From positions 1,933,441 through 1,997,440 of the forward strand of contig NZ_JAGFPK010000001.1 of the NCBI RefSeq assembly GCF_017599385.1: a DNA stretch of 64,000 bases, in the 5' to 3' direction. Position numbers and translations under genes: made by a program. Below are positions 15,539 through 27,253 of the stretch, piece by piece. How positions within the stretch are numbered: the first letter of the stretch is position 1; each line of letters begins with the position of its first letter. The notes under the pieces were generated by a model. It did not search any database. It was not told the origin of the DNA and saw nothing but the letters and a program-made list of their open reading frames with translations. The DNA comes from Ciceribacter sp. L1K22. Its GTDB lineage: Bacteria; Pseudomonadota; Alphaproteobacteria; Rhizobiales; Rhizobiaceae.

Positions 15539-16285
15539 TTATCCAAACGACTTCAGGAAACTTGGTGGAGACGCCGGATTCACGATGAATGACATTCCGT
15601 GCCAACCGAACTGATGGTACGGATCTAGCCGGAATTTCTTGCCCGACTTTTTTCGCCATTCATTGAACGCTCGTTGCTCACCGCGTCGGGGATCTGCGTT
15701 TTCGCAATACCAGTCGTCGAACGAAAGGACGGTACCGGGTTGCAGGAGCGGCGTGATGAACTCCAGCACAGGCACAGTCGAGCTATAGAGGTCGCAATCG
15801 ACATGTACGAATGCCGCAGCGTTCAGTCCGTATTCCTCCGGTTTGTGGCCAACGAGTGTCTTGTCAAAAAAACCCTGAACGGTATGGAAGTCGCGTCCCT
15901 CTTTGGCGTCATAATGGCCAAGAACCTCCCTGAATTGGTCCACGCTGACCGCCATTGATCCTGTTTTCCACTGTTCATGGTCCGATGAGCTGACCTCGGG
16001 GAGGCCGGCGAAGCTATCGAAGGCAAAAAGGCGTCGATTTTCGAACGGCTCTAAGCGAGAGTATTTCAACGCAAAACGGAACGAGCGAATTGTGCTTCCG
16101 CATCCAAACTCAAGATAATCGCCTGGCACTCTGTTATATCTAATGAGCGAGAACGCTTTATAGTAAAAATCGTCCATTCGCCGTTGAAGCTCATACTCTC
16201 TATGCACTTTGGCATTGTGTGGGTCGTGGGCGTGTAGATCGGTGAACGGGAAATTCTTTTCGCCGATTTTGCGATAGTAAAACAT
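15539..16285 (-). CDS. TylF/MycF-type SAM-dependent O-methyltransferase
   Basis: 248 residues from ATG 16285, preceded by GGAGAGGGG. Class I methyltransferase features are visible: GDYLEFGCGST (SAM loop), LFAFDSFAGLPE, and VHVDCDLYSSTVPVLEF followed by SFDDWYC, the acidic metal-binding positions of TylF (macrocin O-methyltransferase) relatives. In bacteria outside antibiotic clusters these enzymes usually methylate sugars of O-antigen, capsule or glycolipid. It is the only recognisable gene of the tRNA-Cys mini-island and lies between an eptA operon and a gtr cassette, which supports surface glycan modification. Confidence 0.82.
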   Translation of the reverse strand: MFYYRKIGEKNFPFTDLHAHDPHNAKVHREYELQRRMDDFYYKAFSLIRYNRVPGDYLEFGCGSTIRSFRFALKYSRLEPFENRRLFAFDSFAGLPEVSSSDHEQWKTGSMAVSVDQFREVLGHYDAKEGRDFHTVQGFFDKTLVGHKPEEYGLNAAAFVHVDCDLYSSTVPVLEFITPLLQPGTVLSFDDWYCENADPRRGEQRAFNEWRKKSGKKFRLDPYHQFGWHGMSFIVNPASPPSFLKSFG

Positions 16286-16981
16286 GACCCCTCTCCTCAT
16301 GCGTTCAGCTATTCCTTCCGATTAGCTGGTTATGTTGCACCAGTCTACAGTCAATCGAATAGTGATGTTCTCAGGATGGGGCTCCGCGCTCTGTTGCATG
16401 CCCAAAGTGGGGGGGCCTATTTGCTGGAGGGGGGTAGATCTGTTTTGGCCTACAGTGCCGTCAGCCATTTCTCGGTCTCGCTCAAACCGGTGACTATCAC
16501 GGGCAGTGCCTTCGGTTGGATAGCCTTAGTGACCGCGTTGACTTCACAGTCAGAAGCCGAACAGCCGGTGCTTTCGCTAGCGGGTTGTTCATTTTGTTGC
16601 GAATACCGCGCCAGTCCTCATCGATTGTGGCGAAACGCTGAGTCGCCGACTATCGTCGATTGAAATCTAGAGATTAATCTTCATCCGGTCCGTATCTTCG
16701 CGTCGGCGGACCGTGGTCCACGATGCGACACAGCGACCACGCGAGCGGTACTTATGAGGCTGGGCGATGCCACAAATATTCGGGATGGTATCGGGTTTGG
16801 TGGATGATGGCGGCTGGATGGCTCATTTCACCTTGGGAAATTAGCGGCCCTCACCTGGGTTGCGCACCTCGTTGCGGGTGCCGAAATTGCCGCGGAGATC
16901 GTATATCTCCCGAATGAGAGAGATCGAGTCCGATCGCCGCGGCTGCTGCCTCGCCTTTTTGACATGAAACAGCCTTGCCAA
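16286..16981. other. Mini-island right half, no recognised gene
   Basis: About 700 bases with only short open frames whose translations show no domain. A 45-codon minus-strand frame near the right repeat (about 16,830-16,970) is not supported by a ribosome site. It looks like decayed or non-coding DNA. Confidence 0.45.
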
Positions 16982-17011
16982 GTTCAATTCCGGGCGAGGC
17001 CTCCAACCTTT
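16982..17011 (+). repeat. attR: second copy of the tRNA-Cys 3' end
   Basis: Exact 30-base copy of 15,200-15,229. It lacks the rest of a tRNA. Sequence to its right would have been the original downstream flank of tRNA-Cys. Confidence 0.92.
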
Positions 17012-17110
17012 TCCAAGATAATAGTTCTCGACACGCCGTCTTGTGGCGTCGCCTCCTGACGGCTGCGCTGACCGGATGCCGCCAACATGGTCGGCTCGGC
17101 AGCGTGTGAA

Positions 17111-17356
17111 TCAGCCCAGGACAGGCACGCCGGCGGCGCGGGCGGCTTCGACGACGGCAAGACGCGCCTTGGCGGCGGCGAGGCGACCTTCCATCGCGGC
17201 GGCACAGGCCGCGAGCGCTGCGCGGAAGCGTTGGCAGCCGACATCGGGCCAGCAATCGGCCAGCAGCCAGGCGGCTTCCCGGACGGAGCGCACGACATGT
17301 CGCGCGCCGGCGATGATGATGATGATGGGTGCGTGAAAGTCTCTGTCGAATGGCAT
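17111..17356 (-). CDS. DUF982 protein
   Basis: 81 residues from ATG 17356 (MPFDRDFHAPIIIIIAGARH) with GGAGA seven bases upstream; the frame is open to 17455 but without a ribosome site. The pattern V.S..EAAWLLADCWP and ALAACAAAMEGRL..AKARLAVVEAARAAG matches DUF982, small proteins almost confined to rhizobia and of unknown function. It is followed within 100 bp by the right end of the tRNA-Cys island. Confidence 0.85.
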   Translation of the reverse strand: MPFDRDFHAPIIIIIAGARHVVRSVREAAWLLADCWPDVGCQRFRAALAACAAAMEGRLAAAKARLAVVEAARAAGVPVLG

Positions 17357-17451
17357 GATCTGTTCTCCGGCGGCAAGAACTCCGCAGGAGGCAAGAGGTT
17401 CCAGACAGCCGGCATCGAAAATCCTCGCCGACCGCCCCGGTCGGCAGTGCG

Positions 17452-18972
17452 TCATTCGTAGAGTTCGATGGTGATGTTTCCGAAGATATCGGTGCTCTTC
17501 AACGTCCTGATGCCGCCGAGCGTGGTCCGGATGATATCGGTGGGATCGTAGAGGGTCTCGCCGCGATAAACGAGCCAGACCCGGCCGTGACGCGCGGCGA
17601 CAGCGCGAACCGTCTCGGCATCGGTGGGTTCCAGACGCGGCGCGCCGAGATTGCCGATGAAGACCCTGTTGGCGTCGCGGTAAGGGAACGGTCCCGGCAG
17701 ATAGGTGACCGTCGTCCCGGCGGGAACGCGGTCCCTGTAGAAGTCGAAGACGGTCAGCAACTCGTTCGGGAAGGCGATCACGACATCGCCGGGCTCTGCG
17801 CGTTCGGAGAGCGCGGATGTTGCATCAATCCACGGTTCTTTTTCGGAGGCGTAATAGCGGGGCAGGGCGGCACCCGTCAGGCCGACGGTGACGGCGACGA
17901 GCGCCATGCGGAGCAGCCGGTGGGGCACCAGAATGAGGCAGGTCGCGGCCAGCATCAGGCAAGCCGGGGTTATCCACTGCAGGAGCCGCGGCAGGAAGAC
18001 GGGCCGTGAGAGGAGGCTCAGCAGCACCATGGCCGCCACCGGCACGGCGATCACCACGACGAGATGGACGGCGAAGCTGCGGTAAGGACCAAGCAGAAGC
18101 GCGCCCGTTCCGGCCGCCGCCAGGAGAATGGTCGCCATGACCGCATATTTTCCGCCGCCGACCATGATCGCGAGTTCGACGAGGCGCCACCATTCGAAGG
18201 TGAGCCAGAACGACATCTTTGACATCGCCGCGCTCTGGGCTGCGAGCGTGGGGATGAATGGCCCCCAGATCGCCAGCGCGCCCACGCCGGTGATCAGCAG
18301 GACGACGAAGACGTGGCCGATTTGCCGTCGCATGAACAGCAGTGTGCAGACGAACAGGCTGCCCCAGATCGCGAGCGTGATGAAGACGGAGGTGTTGTGC
18401 AGCCAGAGTGTAAGGCCGCCGGACACAGCCATCGCCACAGCCGCCATCCACTCCACCGATCGTGACCGGGCGCCGTAGATCTCCGAGCTCCAGAGGCGGA
18501 GCAGAACGAGTGAAGCCATGAGCGTGATACTGGCGGTCAGCGTCTGGATGCCGTAGGGCCGGGCGGTCTGCGACAGGTCGATGTGACCGGCATTGATGGC
18601 GAGCAGCAGCCCTCCGACCAGCGACAGCGCATCGCCTTTCGGGCCTAGACGCAAAAGCCTGCCGGAGAAAAGCACGAGGAGAACGGTCAGCACGCCGGCG
18701 ATGACGGAGGGTGCCCGCAGCGCCCAGTCGCTCGACCCTGCCACCATGCGCCAGAGATGGACGATGGTGTAGTACATCGGCGGATGCGTCTCGTAGGACG
18801 GTACATCCCCCCAGAGTTCCCGCAGCGGCAGGGCCGAGAACCACGACGTGTAGGCTTCGTCGAGCCAGAAGGACCGGGAAAGCCCGATTAGCCGAAGCAC
18901 CAGGGCGACGAGCAGTATGACTGCGGCGGCGGCGAGGAATGTAGATCGCTTGAGGGGCCGCTCGGAAGTCAT
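17452..18972 (-). CDS. GT-C glycosyltransferase of the ArnT/PMT (GT39/GT83-like) type, third gene of a gtr cassette
   Basis: 506 residues with about 11 membrane helices. The first periplasmic loop has FWLDEAYT with the acidic DE expected of GT-C catalysis, followed by SYETHPPMYY. The C-terminal ~150 residues are a soluble periplasmic domain. GT-C enzymes use polyprenyl-phosphate sugars on the periplasmic side. Its start overlaps the GtrA gene by four bases, which makes it the acceptor-specific transferase (GtrC or GtrX role) that places the sugar on LPS or another glycan. Confidence 0.83.
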   Translation of the reverse strand: MTSERPLKRSTFLAAAAVILLVALVLRLIGLSRSFWLDEAYTSWFSALPLRELWGDVPSYETHPPMYYTIVHLWRMVAGSSDWALRAPSVIAGVLTVLLVLFSGRLLRLGPKGDALSLVGGLLLAINAGHIDLSQTARPYGIQTLTASITLMASLVLLRLWSSEIYGARSRSVEWMAAVAMAVSGGLTLWLHNTSVFITLAIWGSLFVCTLLFMRRQIGHVFVVLLITGVGALAIWGPFIPTLAAQSAAMSKMSFWLTFEWWRLVELAIMVGGGKYAVMATILLAAAGTGALLLGPYRSFAVHLVVVIAVPVAAMVLLSLLSRPVFLPRLLQWITPACLMLAATCLILVPHRLLRMALVAVTVGLTGAALPRYYASEKEPWIDATSALSERAEPGDVVIAFPNELLTVFDFYRDRVPAGTTVTYLPGPFPYRDANRVFIGNLGAPRLEPTDAETVRAVAARHGRVWLVYRGETLYDPTDIIRTTLGGIRTLKSTDIFGNITIELYE

Positions 18973-19412
18973 GGCGTCTTTCCTTTTGTGACAGGGAGCG
19001 ATCCGCCGACAGCGACGCGCGGTCCGAACGACCAGGCTGCGTTGACGACATAGGTAAAGATCAGGATGGCGAGCGTTGCGACCACCTGCGCCGCAAGATA
19101 GCCGACGCCGAGAATGGTGTTCAGCAGATACATCGCCAGCCAGTTCAGCCCCGCGCCGGCCGCCGCAACCGTCAGGAAGCGGAGCGCGACGGACAGGGAG
19201 GGCCTGACGCCGAAGGTGACGATCGAATTGAGGATGAAGTTGACGAGCGCTCCGGCCAGAGCGCCAGCCAGCGTCGCGCTGGTCGGGCGGACGCCGAATC
19301 CGGACACGAGCAGGATGAGCAAGACGTAGTGCACCGCCGTGCCCATGGCCCCCACCACTGCATAGGTCCCGAACGAAATGAGCTTACGAAAGGGAAGGCG
19401 GGGCGTTTTCAT
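18969..19412 (-). CDS. GtrA-family flippase-like membrane protein
   Basis: 147 residues, four membrane helices, as usual. FGTYAVVGAMGTAVHY, GALAGALVNFILNSIVTFG and a final IFTYVVNAAWSFG are GtrA hallmarks. GtrA is thought to flip the bactoprenol-linked sugar made by GtrB. It overlaps GtrB by 29 bases and the GT-C gene by 4, so all three form one operon. Confidence 0.92.
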   Translation of the reverse strand: MKTPRLPFRKLISFGTYAVVGAMGTAVHYVLLILLVSGFGVRPTSATLAGALAGALVNFILNSIVTFGVRPSLSVALRFLTVAAAGAGLNWLAMYLLNTILGVGYLAAQVVATLAILIFTYVVNAAWSFGPRVAVGGSLPVTKGKTP

Positions 19413-20352
19413 ATCTTTTTCTCACGATGTACACCGGCCGGTCCTTTGATTCCATGTAAATCCGGCCGATATACTCGCCGAGCACGCCGATCCCGATCAG
19501 TTGGACACCGCCGAGCATGAAGACGGCGACGGCGATCGAGGCGTAGCCGGGGACGTCGATGCCGAAGATCAGCGTACGCACCAAAAGCATCACCGCCCAG
19601 AGAATGGCGAACAGCGCCAGCAGGCCGCCGAGATAGGTCCATATCCGCAACGGTACGGTGCTGAAGCTCGTCAGCCCCTCGAGCGCGAAGTTCCAGAGCT
19701 TCCATCCGGAAAACTTCGTCTGCCCGGCGGCCCTCGGCTCCCGTGTGTAGTCGATCGTGATCGTCCTGTAGCCGACCCAGGCGAACAGACCCTTCATGAA
19801 GCGCCGATTCTCCGGCAAGGCCGCGATCGCGTCGGCGACCTCGCGCGAGATAAGCCTGAAATCGCCGACGTTCTCGGGGATTTTCACATCCGAGAGCCGG
19901 TTGTGGACCCAGTAGAACATCGAGGCGGTCTTCCGCTTCAGGAACGAGTCGGATGACCGGTCCACCCTGCGGGCCAGCACGACGTCATAGCCTTCCGCGA
20001 AATGCCGCAGCATCTCCGCTATCACCGATGGCGGGTCCTGCAGATCGGCATCGAATGGAATAAGGACGTCGCCGCGCGCCTCCTTCAGCCCCGCCGAAAG
20101 GGCGGCTTCCTTGCCGAAGTTGCGGCTGAGGTCGACAACCCGGATCCTGTGGTCCTTGCTTGCCGCGAAAACCAGTTTCGGCAGTGTATCGTCGCGGCTT
20201 CCGTCATTGACGCAGACGATCTCGAAGCCGGACAGCTGCAGTTTGCTGAGTTCGGCGACGACCGTCGGGAAGAATATGTCGATAACTTCTTCTTCGTTGT
20301 AGAACGGAACCACCAGGGAGAGAAACGGGGTCTTTGTTATCACTTCGCTCAT
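19384..20352 (-). CDS. GtrB-like bactoprenol glycosyltransferase (GT2)
   Basis: 322 residues. The N-terminal GT2 domain has LVVPFYNEEEVI, CVNDGSRDDT, LSRNFGKEAALSAGL and the DXD-type FDADLQDPP. Two C-terminal membrane helices (~235-260 and ~270-295) are followed by GEYIGRIYMESKDRP, the standard GtrB/DPM1-like architecture. It transfers a hexose, usually glucose, from UDP-sugar to undecaprenyl phosphate on the cytoplasmic face. First gene of the leftward gtr cassette. Confidence 0.92.
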   Translation of the reverse strand: MSEVITKTPFLSLVVPFYNEEEVIDIFFPTVVAELSKLQLSGFEIVCVNDGSRDDTLPKLVFAASKDHRIRVVDLSRNFGKEAALSAGLKEARGDVLIPFDADLQDPPSVIAEMLRHFAEGYDVVLARRVDRSSDSFLKRKTASMFYWVHNRLSDVKIPENVGDFRLISREVADAIAALPENRRFMKGLFAWVGYRTITIDYTREPRAAGQTKFSGWKLWNFALEGLTSFSTVPLRIWTYLGGLLALFAILWAVMLLVRTLIFGIDVPGYASIAVAVFMLGGVQLIGIGVLGEYIGRIYMESKDRPVYIVRKRYENAPPSLS

Positions 20353-20604
20353 AAACGATTCTCTGATCGATACCTGGCCGTCTTTTTTCGGTCCGGATAG
20401 TCATCAATATCTGGCAAATATCAATGCTGTGGTCTCTGTCTCGTTGCTTTATGGTTACTTTCGGACCGGCGAATAGCTTGAATGGGGCGCCCTGAAATTC
20501 CGGCGGGGGAGAATTGCCACATCAGGGCCGCTGCGACTTGAAACGCCTGCCGCGTCGAACTAAGACACGAACGGATGAAACCGGGCTTCAGGACGGGCGA
20601 AGAC
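20353..20604. other. Divergent promoter region, gtr cassette and pcm-like gene
   Basis: 252 bases between two divergent starts. Both promoters must lie here, but no convincing -35/-10 pair could be chosen. No other gene seen. Confidence 0.4.
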
Positions 20605-21258
20605 ATGATCGATTACCAGGCAGCACGCATCAAGATGGTGGACAACCAGATCCGGACCACCGATGTCACGGCGCATTCGGTGCTGGAGGCCTTCCTGTCG
20701 GTGCCGCGCGAGGCCTTCGTGTCCGACGCGATGAAGCCGCTCGCCTATATCGACGAGGACATGCAGATCGCGCCCGGCCGCTACATCATGGAGCCGTCGC
20801 CGCTCGCCAAGCTGCTGCAACTCGCACAGATCGGTGAGCACGATGTGGTTCTGGAGATCGGTTGCGGCGCAGGTTATGCGGCAGCGGTTCTGTCGCAGCT
20901 TGCAGGTTCGGTGGTCGCGATCGAAAGCGATGAGGCCCTGGCTGCCGGCGCCACGGAAACCCTGACAAAGCTCGGCTGCGACAATGTCGCCGTCGTCACC
21001 GGTCCGCTCGAAGCCGGCTACCCCGCAGAAGCGCCCTATGACATCATCTTCGTCAACGGTGCGGTCGAGATTGTGCCCGAGGCACTGATCTCGCAGCTGC
21101 GCGAAGGCGGCCGTCTGGTCGCTGTGGTCGGCTACGGCAATGCCGCCCGCGCGACCGTTCTGGTCCGCGCCGGGGAAAGCTATTCCAAGAGCGAGCACTT
21201 CAATACCTCGGTGAAGCCGCTTCCGGGCTTTCGCCGCGCCGCCGAGTTCGTCTTCTGA
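20605..21258 (+). CDS. Pcm-like protein-L-isoaspartate O-methyltransferase family protein
   Basis: 217 residues from ATG 20605 (MIDYQAARIKMVDNQIRTTD), the form seen next to tolC in rhizobia. The SAM motif is VVLEIGCGAGYAAAVLSQLAG; the family loop around APGRYIMEPSPLAKLLQ aligns with the Pcm substrate region. It differs from the second Pcm in the window (45,876), so true isoaspartyl repair activity is less certain here. Stands upstream of tolC with a terminator between. Confidence 0.85.
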   Translation: MIDYQAARIKMVDNQIRTTDVTAHSVLEAFLSVPREAFVSDAMKPLAYIDEDMQIAPGRYIMEPSPLAKLLQLAQIGEHDVVLEIGCGAGYAAAVLSQLAGSVVAIESDEALAAGATETLTKLGCDNVAVVTGPLEAGYPAEAPYDIIFVNGAVEIVPEALISQLREGGRLVAVVGYGNAARATVLVRAGESYSKSEHFNTSVKPLPGFRRAAEFVF

Positions 21259-21289
21259 ACGACTGACCTGTTCATTGTGAACTTTGTCG

Positions 21290-21320
21290 AGGCAGTCCCT
21301 TGCGGGCTGCCTTTTGTTTT
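21290..21320 (+). terminator. Terminator after the pcm-like gene
   Basis: Stem GGCAGTCCC/GGGCTGCC with loop TTGC, followed by TTTTGTTTT. It separates this gene from tolC. Confidence 0.8.
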
Positions 21321-21545
21321 CCGCTTTGTCCGGGATGTGGCGTTTGCGCAACGTCGTGTTGATTTACACTGGGACAACCTGTTCCCGATGTTGCAGGCGC
21401 ACCCGCACCGTTTAAGCTAAGGCAATGCGCGAGCTGGGCGAGCTTGCGCGGACAAGGCTGCCCGCTGTCGGTGCCTTGGGGGAGTCCGGGTTTCGGACGC
21501 ATTGGCTCGTGAATGATGTCGCGAGCGGGAGTTGGAGTTCAGCCT

Positions 21546-22934
21546 GTGTCGATTCTTCGCCGCACCATGTTCGCTGCCATGGCGTCCTGCATGATCCTTG
21601 CGCCCGGATTGGCGTCGGCCGAAACGATCTTCGACGCGATGGCCAAGGCCTATCGGAACAATCCTGATCTCAATTCCGTCCGAGCTCAGCTTCGCGCCAC
21701 GGACGAGAACGTGACGATCGCCAAGGCGGCCATGCGGCCGCAGATCGGTGCCAGTGCCACTGCCAATTCCGTTGGAGGCTATATCAAGGGTGGCGACGGC
21801 TTCGATTACCAGACAGAGAGTATCGGTATCACCATCACCCAGCAGATATTCGACGGCTTTCAAACGCTTTACAACGTGAAGGCGGCCGAATCGGGTGTTG
21901 CGTCGAGCCGCGAGCAATTGCGCGCCGAGGAAATCTCCATCCTGCTCGCCGCCGCCCAGGCCTATGCCGACGTCGCGCGCGAACAGCAGATCGTTGCCAT
22001 CCGCCGCAAGAACCTGAGCTTCCTTCAGGAACAGTTGAATGCCGCCAATGCGCGCCTCCAGGTGGGCGAGGGAACCCGCACCGATGTCAGCCAGGCCCAG
22101 GCCCAGCTGGCCGCTGCCCAGGCGCTCCTGACCGGCGCCGTGGCATCGCTCAAGCAGAGCGAAGCCGTCTACGTTCAGGTCGTCGGCACGGCGCCAACGG
22201 GCGTCAAGCAGCCTGCGCCGGCCTCCCGCGCGCTGCCGCCGACGCTGGACGTCGCTGTGCAGACCGGCATTCGCGAACATCCGGCCGTGCTTTCAGCTCT
22301 CTACGCCGTCGATGCCGCCGGCTATCAGGTCAAGTCGGCCGAAGGCAGCCTGCTGCCCGGCGTCGTCATCCAGGGCAATGTGTCGCGCAACTGGACCAAC
22401 GAAACGACCAACAACGGCTTCTTCAGCACGCCGAGCCCGGACACCGATGTCGCGACCATCACCGCGCGGTTGAACGTGCCGATCTACCAGGGCGGCGCGG
22501 AATACGGCAACATCCGCAAGGCCAAGGAGACGCTGGGCGCCCAGCGCATGCAGGTCGATTCCGTCAGGGCCGCCATCCAGCAGCAGGTCACCGGGGCCTA
22601 TGCGCAGATGGAAGCGGCCGAGGCCGGCATTCGCGCTGCGCGCCAGCAGATTTCCGCCTCCAACCAGGCGCTTCAGGGCGTGATCGAGGAGCGCAATGTC
22701 GGGCAGAAGACGACGCTCGATGTGCTGAACGCGCAGCAGGCTGTTCTCGAGGCCCAGGAAAGCCTGGTCGCCTATCAGCGCAACGCCGTCGTCGCCAGCT
22801 ACTCGCTTCTCGCCGCTACTGGCAAGTTGACGGTGAAAAGCCAGGATCTGCAGGTGGCCGAGTATCGGGCGGAAGCGCATTACGAGGCCGTCAAGGACAT
22901 GTGGTTCGGCCTTCGCACCGTCGACGTACCCTGA
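21546..22934 (+). CDS. tolC: TolC-family outer-membrane efflux/secretion channel
   Basis: 462 residues from GTG 21546, chosen because GGAG lies eight bases upstream and the signal peptide (MSILRRTMFAAMASCMILAPGLASA) then starts correctly; the frame is open to 21513. Two repeats of the outer-membrane efflux protein domain are visible, each beginning with TIFDAMAKAYRNNPDL-like and LDVAVQTGIREHP segments, with long coiled-coil helices and FDGFQTLYNV / YQGGAEYGNI beta-barrel entries. It forms the trimeric exit duct for type I secretion and RND pumps; in rhizobia it is also needed for exopolysaccharide and symbiosis phenotypes. Confidence 0.95.
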   Translation: MSILRRTMFAAMASCMILAPGLASAETIFDAMAKAYRNNPDLNSVRAQLRATDENVTIAKAAMRPQIGASATANSVGGYIKGGDGFDYQTESIGITITQQIFDGFQTLYNVKAAESGVASSREQLRAEEISILLAAAQAYADVAREQQIVAIRRKNLSFLQEQLNAANARLQVGEGTRTDVSQAQAQLAAAQALLTGAVASLKQSEAVYVQVVGTAPTGVKQPAPASRALPPTLDVAVQTGIREHPAVLSALYAVDAAGYQVKSAEGSLLPGVVIQGNVSRNWTNETTNNGFFSTPSPDTDVATITARLNVPIYQGGAEYGNIRKAKETLGAQRMQVDSVRAAIQQQVTGAYAQMEAAEAGIRAARQQISASNQALQGVIEERNVGQKTTLDVLNAQQAVLEAQESLVAYQRNAVVASYSLLAATGKLTVKSQDLQVAEYRAEAHYEAVKDMWFGLRTVDVP

Positions 22935-23075
22935 TCATTGGCGGAGAAAACTGTTGATCACGCCCGGGAAAACGTGTGGGCGTGATTTTTTTCGCGGTCG
23001 CGGTATCCTACGGTGAACCGATTCGTGAGCCGGTCGTAGCCGGTCGAGTGCCTTCGGACTAGAACGGGGATAGGA

Positions 23076-23846
23076 ATGGCCCAGCCAGGTGTAGCGCGTG
23101 AACCGTCGATGGAAGAAATTCTCGCATCGATCCGCAAGATCATCGAGAGCAATGATCCCGGCGCCGAAAAGAGCCTCGGCGTGTCCGTGCCGCCGCTCTA
23201 CGACGAGCAGTATGACGACGAGATCAGCCTGACCATTGACGAGGACAACGCCCCGGCCGAACTCTATGCCGCCAACGACCGGCCGATAGCCGCGCCGATG
23301 CAGGCGCCGGCCGTCGCTGCCGAAACGCCGGCCCGCAGCGTGTCGCTCGCCGATCTCGCCGCGCGCGTCCGCGCCACCGTCGAGCGCGAGGATTATCAGC
23401 CGGCCGTGCCCGCATCGCGCCAGCCGCAGCCGCAGGCTCAGCCGCAAATCCAACCGTCCCCTGATGCACAGGCCATGCCGAGCCGGCTTGCAAGCATGCG
23501 CACTCCGATGCCGGCGGCCGAGCCCGCGCCGCGCGCTCCGCAGCCGGATTTCTCGATGTCCTCGCAGCCCGCGATGATGCCGTCGGCGTCTGAGCGGTCG
23601 GACGCGATCGAAGAGACCGCCCCTGCATCCGGTCTTTTGTCGGCGGAATCGGGCGCGCTCGTCGCCCGCTCGTTCGGCGAGCTTGCCGCCGTCGTCGACG
23701 GACAACAGCGGCGTTCGCTCGATGAGATGGCGGAAGAGATGCTGCGCCCGATGCTGCGCGAGTGGCTCGACGACAACCTGCCGACGCTGGTGGAACGCCT
23801 GGTGCGCGAAGAGATCGAACGCGTGGCCCGCGGACCGCGCCGCTAA
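23076..23846 (+). CDS. popZ: PopZ, polar organising protein (DUF2497)
   Basis: 256 residues. The N-terminal helix EPSMEEILASIRKIIESND and the C-terminal oligomerisation region RSLDEMAEEMLRPMLREWLDD...VERLVREEIERVARG are the two conserved ends of PopZ. They flank ~120 residues of proline/alanine/glutamine-rich disordered linker. PopZ forms a polar condensate that anchors ParB-parS and, in Rhizobiales, marks the growing pole. Located in the usual tolC-popZ-valS order. Confidence 0.93.
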   Translation: MAQPGVAREPSMEEILASIRKIIESNDPGAEKSLGVSVPPLYDEQYDDEISLTIDEDNAPAELYAANDRPIAAPMQAPAVAAETPARSVSLADLAARVRATVEREDYQPAVPASRQPQPQAQPQIQPSPDAQAMPSRLASMRTPMPAAEPAPRAPQPDFSMSSQPAMMPSASERSDAIEETAPASGLLSAESGALVARSFGELAAVVDGQQRRSLDEMAEEMLRPMLREWLDDNLPTLVERLVREEIERVARGPRR

Positions 23847-23871
23847 GAAACCGCATTGCCGGGAGACGATC

Positions 23872-23905
23872 AGCCGCTCCGGTCGCCGGGGCGGCTTTCT
23901 TGTTG
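23872..23905 (+). terminator. Terminator after popZ
   Basis: 11-bp stem AGCCGCTCCGG/CCGGGGCGGCT with loop TCG, then TTCTTGTT. Confidence 0.8.
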
Positions 23906-23966
23906 ACTCCGGCTCGCCTGTCCGGCTTTAAAGCCGCAACAATCAAAATCAGAGAGTTGGTCCGAA

Positions 23967-26897
<2,931 letters not shown>

Positions 26898-26914
26898 CCG
26901 GCCATCGAGACAGG

Positions 26915-26948
26915 AACCGCCGGTGGATCATTCCACCGGCGGTTTCTT
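26915..26948 (+). terminator. Terminator after valS
   Basis: 13-bp stem AACCGCCGGTGGA/TCCACCGGCGGTT with a four-base loop, then TCTTGA. Strong stem, weak T tract. Confidence 0.75.
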
Positions 26949-27253
26949 GAGAGCGGCACGTACGACGCTAAAATTTCCGAGGGATCAGCACGTTGCGCTG
27001 CACCATGCGAATTCCCGCACTGTCGCATTTCTGCGACACATGGCTAAACCGGCGGCAATTTGTTTCAAATTTAGGCGTGTTCGCTGTCGTGGATAAAAAA
27101 ATATTCTATATCGAATGATTTCTTACGTGCCCGTCAAACATGTTACGTAAATATTTAATTCTCCAACCCAAAATATGGGGTGGACGCGGATTGTTGTCTC
27201 TCGTTTCCGCATGGCTACAATGCAAAAATCGAATGCCTGGAGTGGGGAGACTT
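26949..27253 (+). other. A/T-rich upstream region of the OmpP1/FadL gene
   Basis: No gene. The segment 27,040-27,170 is unusually A/T-rich for this chromosome (ATAAAAAAATATTCTATAT). A promoter TTGTCT-N16-TACAAT lies at 27,194-27,221, about 33 bases before the start codon. The A/T tract may act as an UP element or silencer-binding site. Confidence 0.5.
27194..27221 (+). promoter_or_regulatory. Promoter of the OmpP1/FadL gene
   Basis: TTGTCT (27,194-27,199), 16-bp spacer, TACAAT (27,216-27,221). Confidence 0.55.

Larger units (their letters stand above)
15200..17011. mobile_element. 1.78-kb mini-island in tRNA-Cys
   Basis: Bounded by the 30-bp direct repeats and lower in G+C than both flanks. 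It contains one recognisable gene, a TylF-type methyltransferase, and no integrase. It is either the remnant of a larger island that lost its integrase or a passenger mobilised in trans. Confidence 0.85.

Noticed and set aside
16376..16663. 95-codon plus-strand frame in the tRNA-Cys mini-island
   Set aside because: No ribosome site and no recognisable domain; composition does not look coding.
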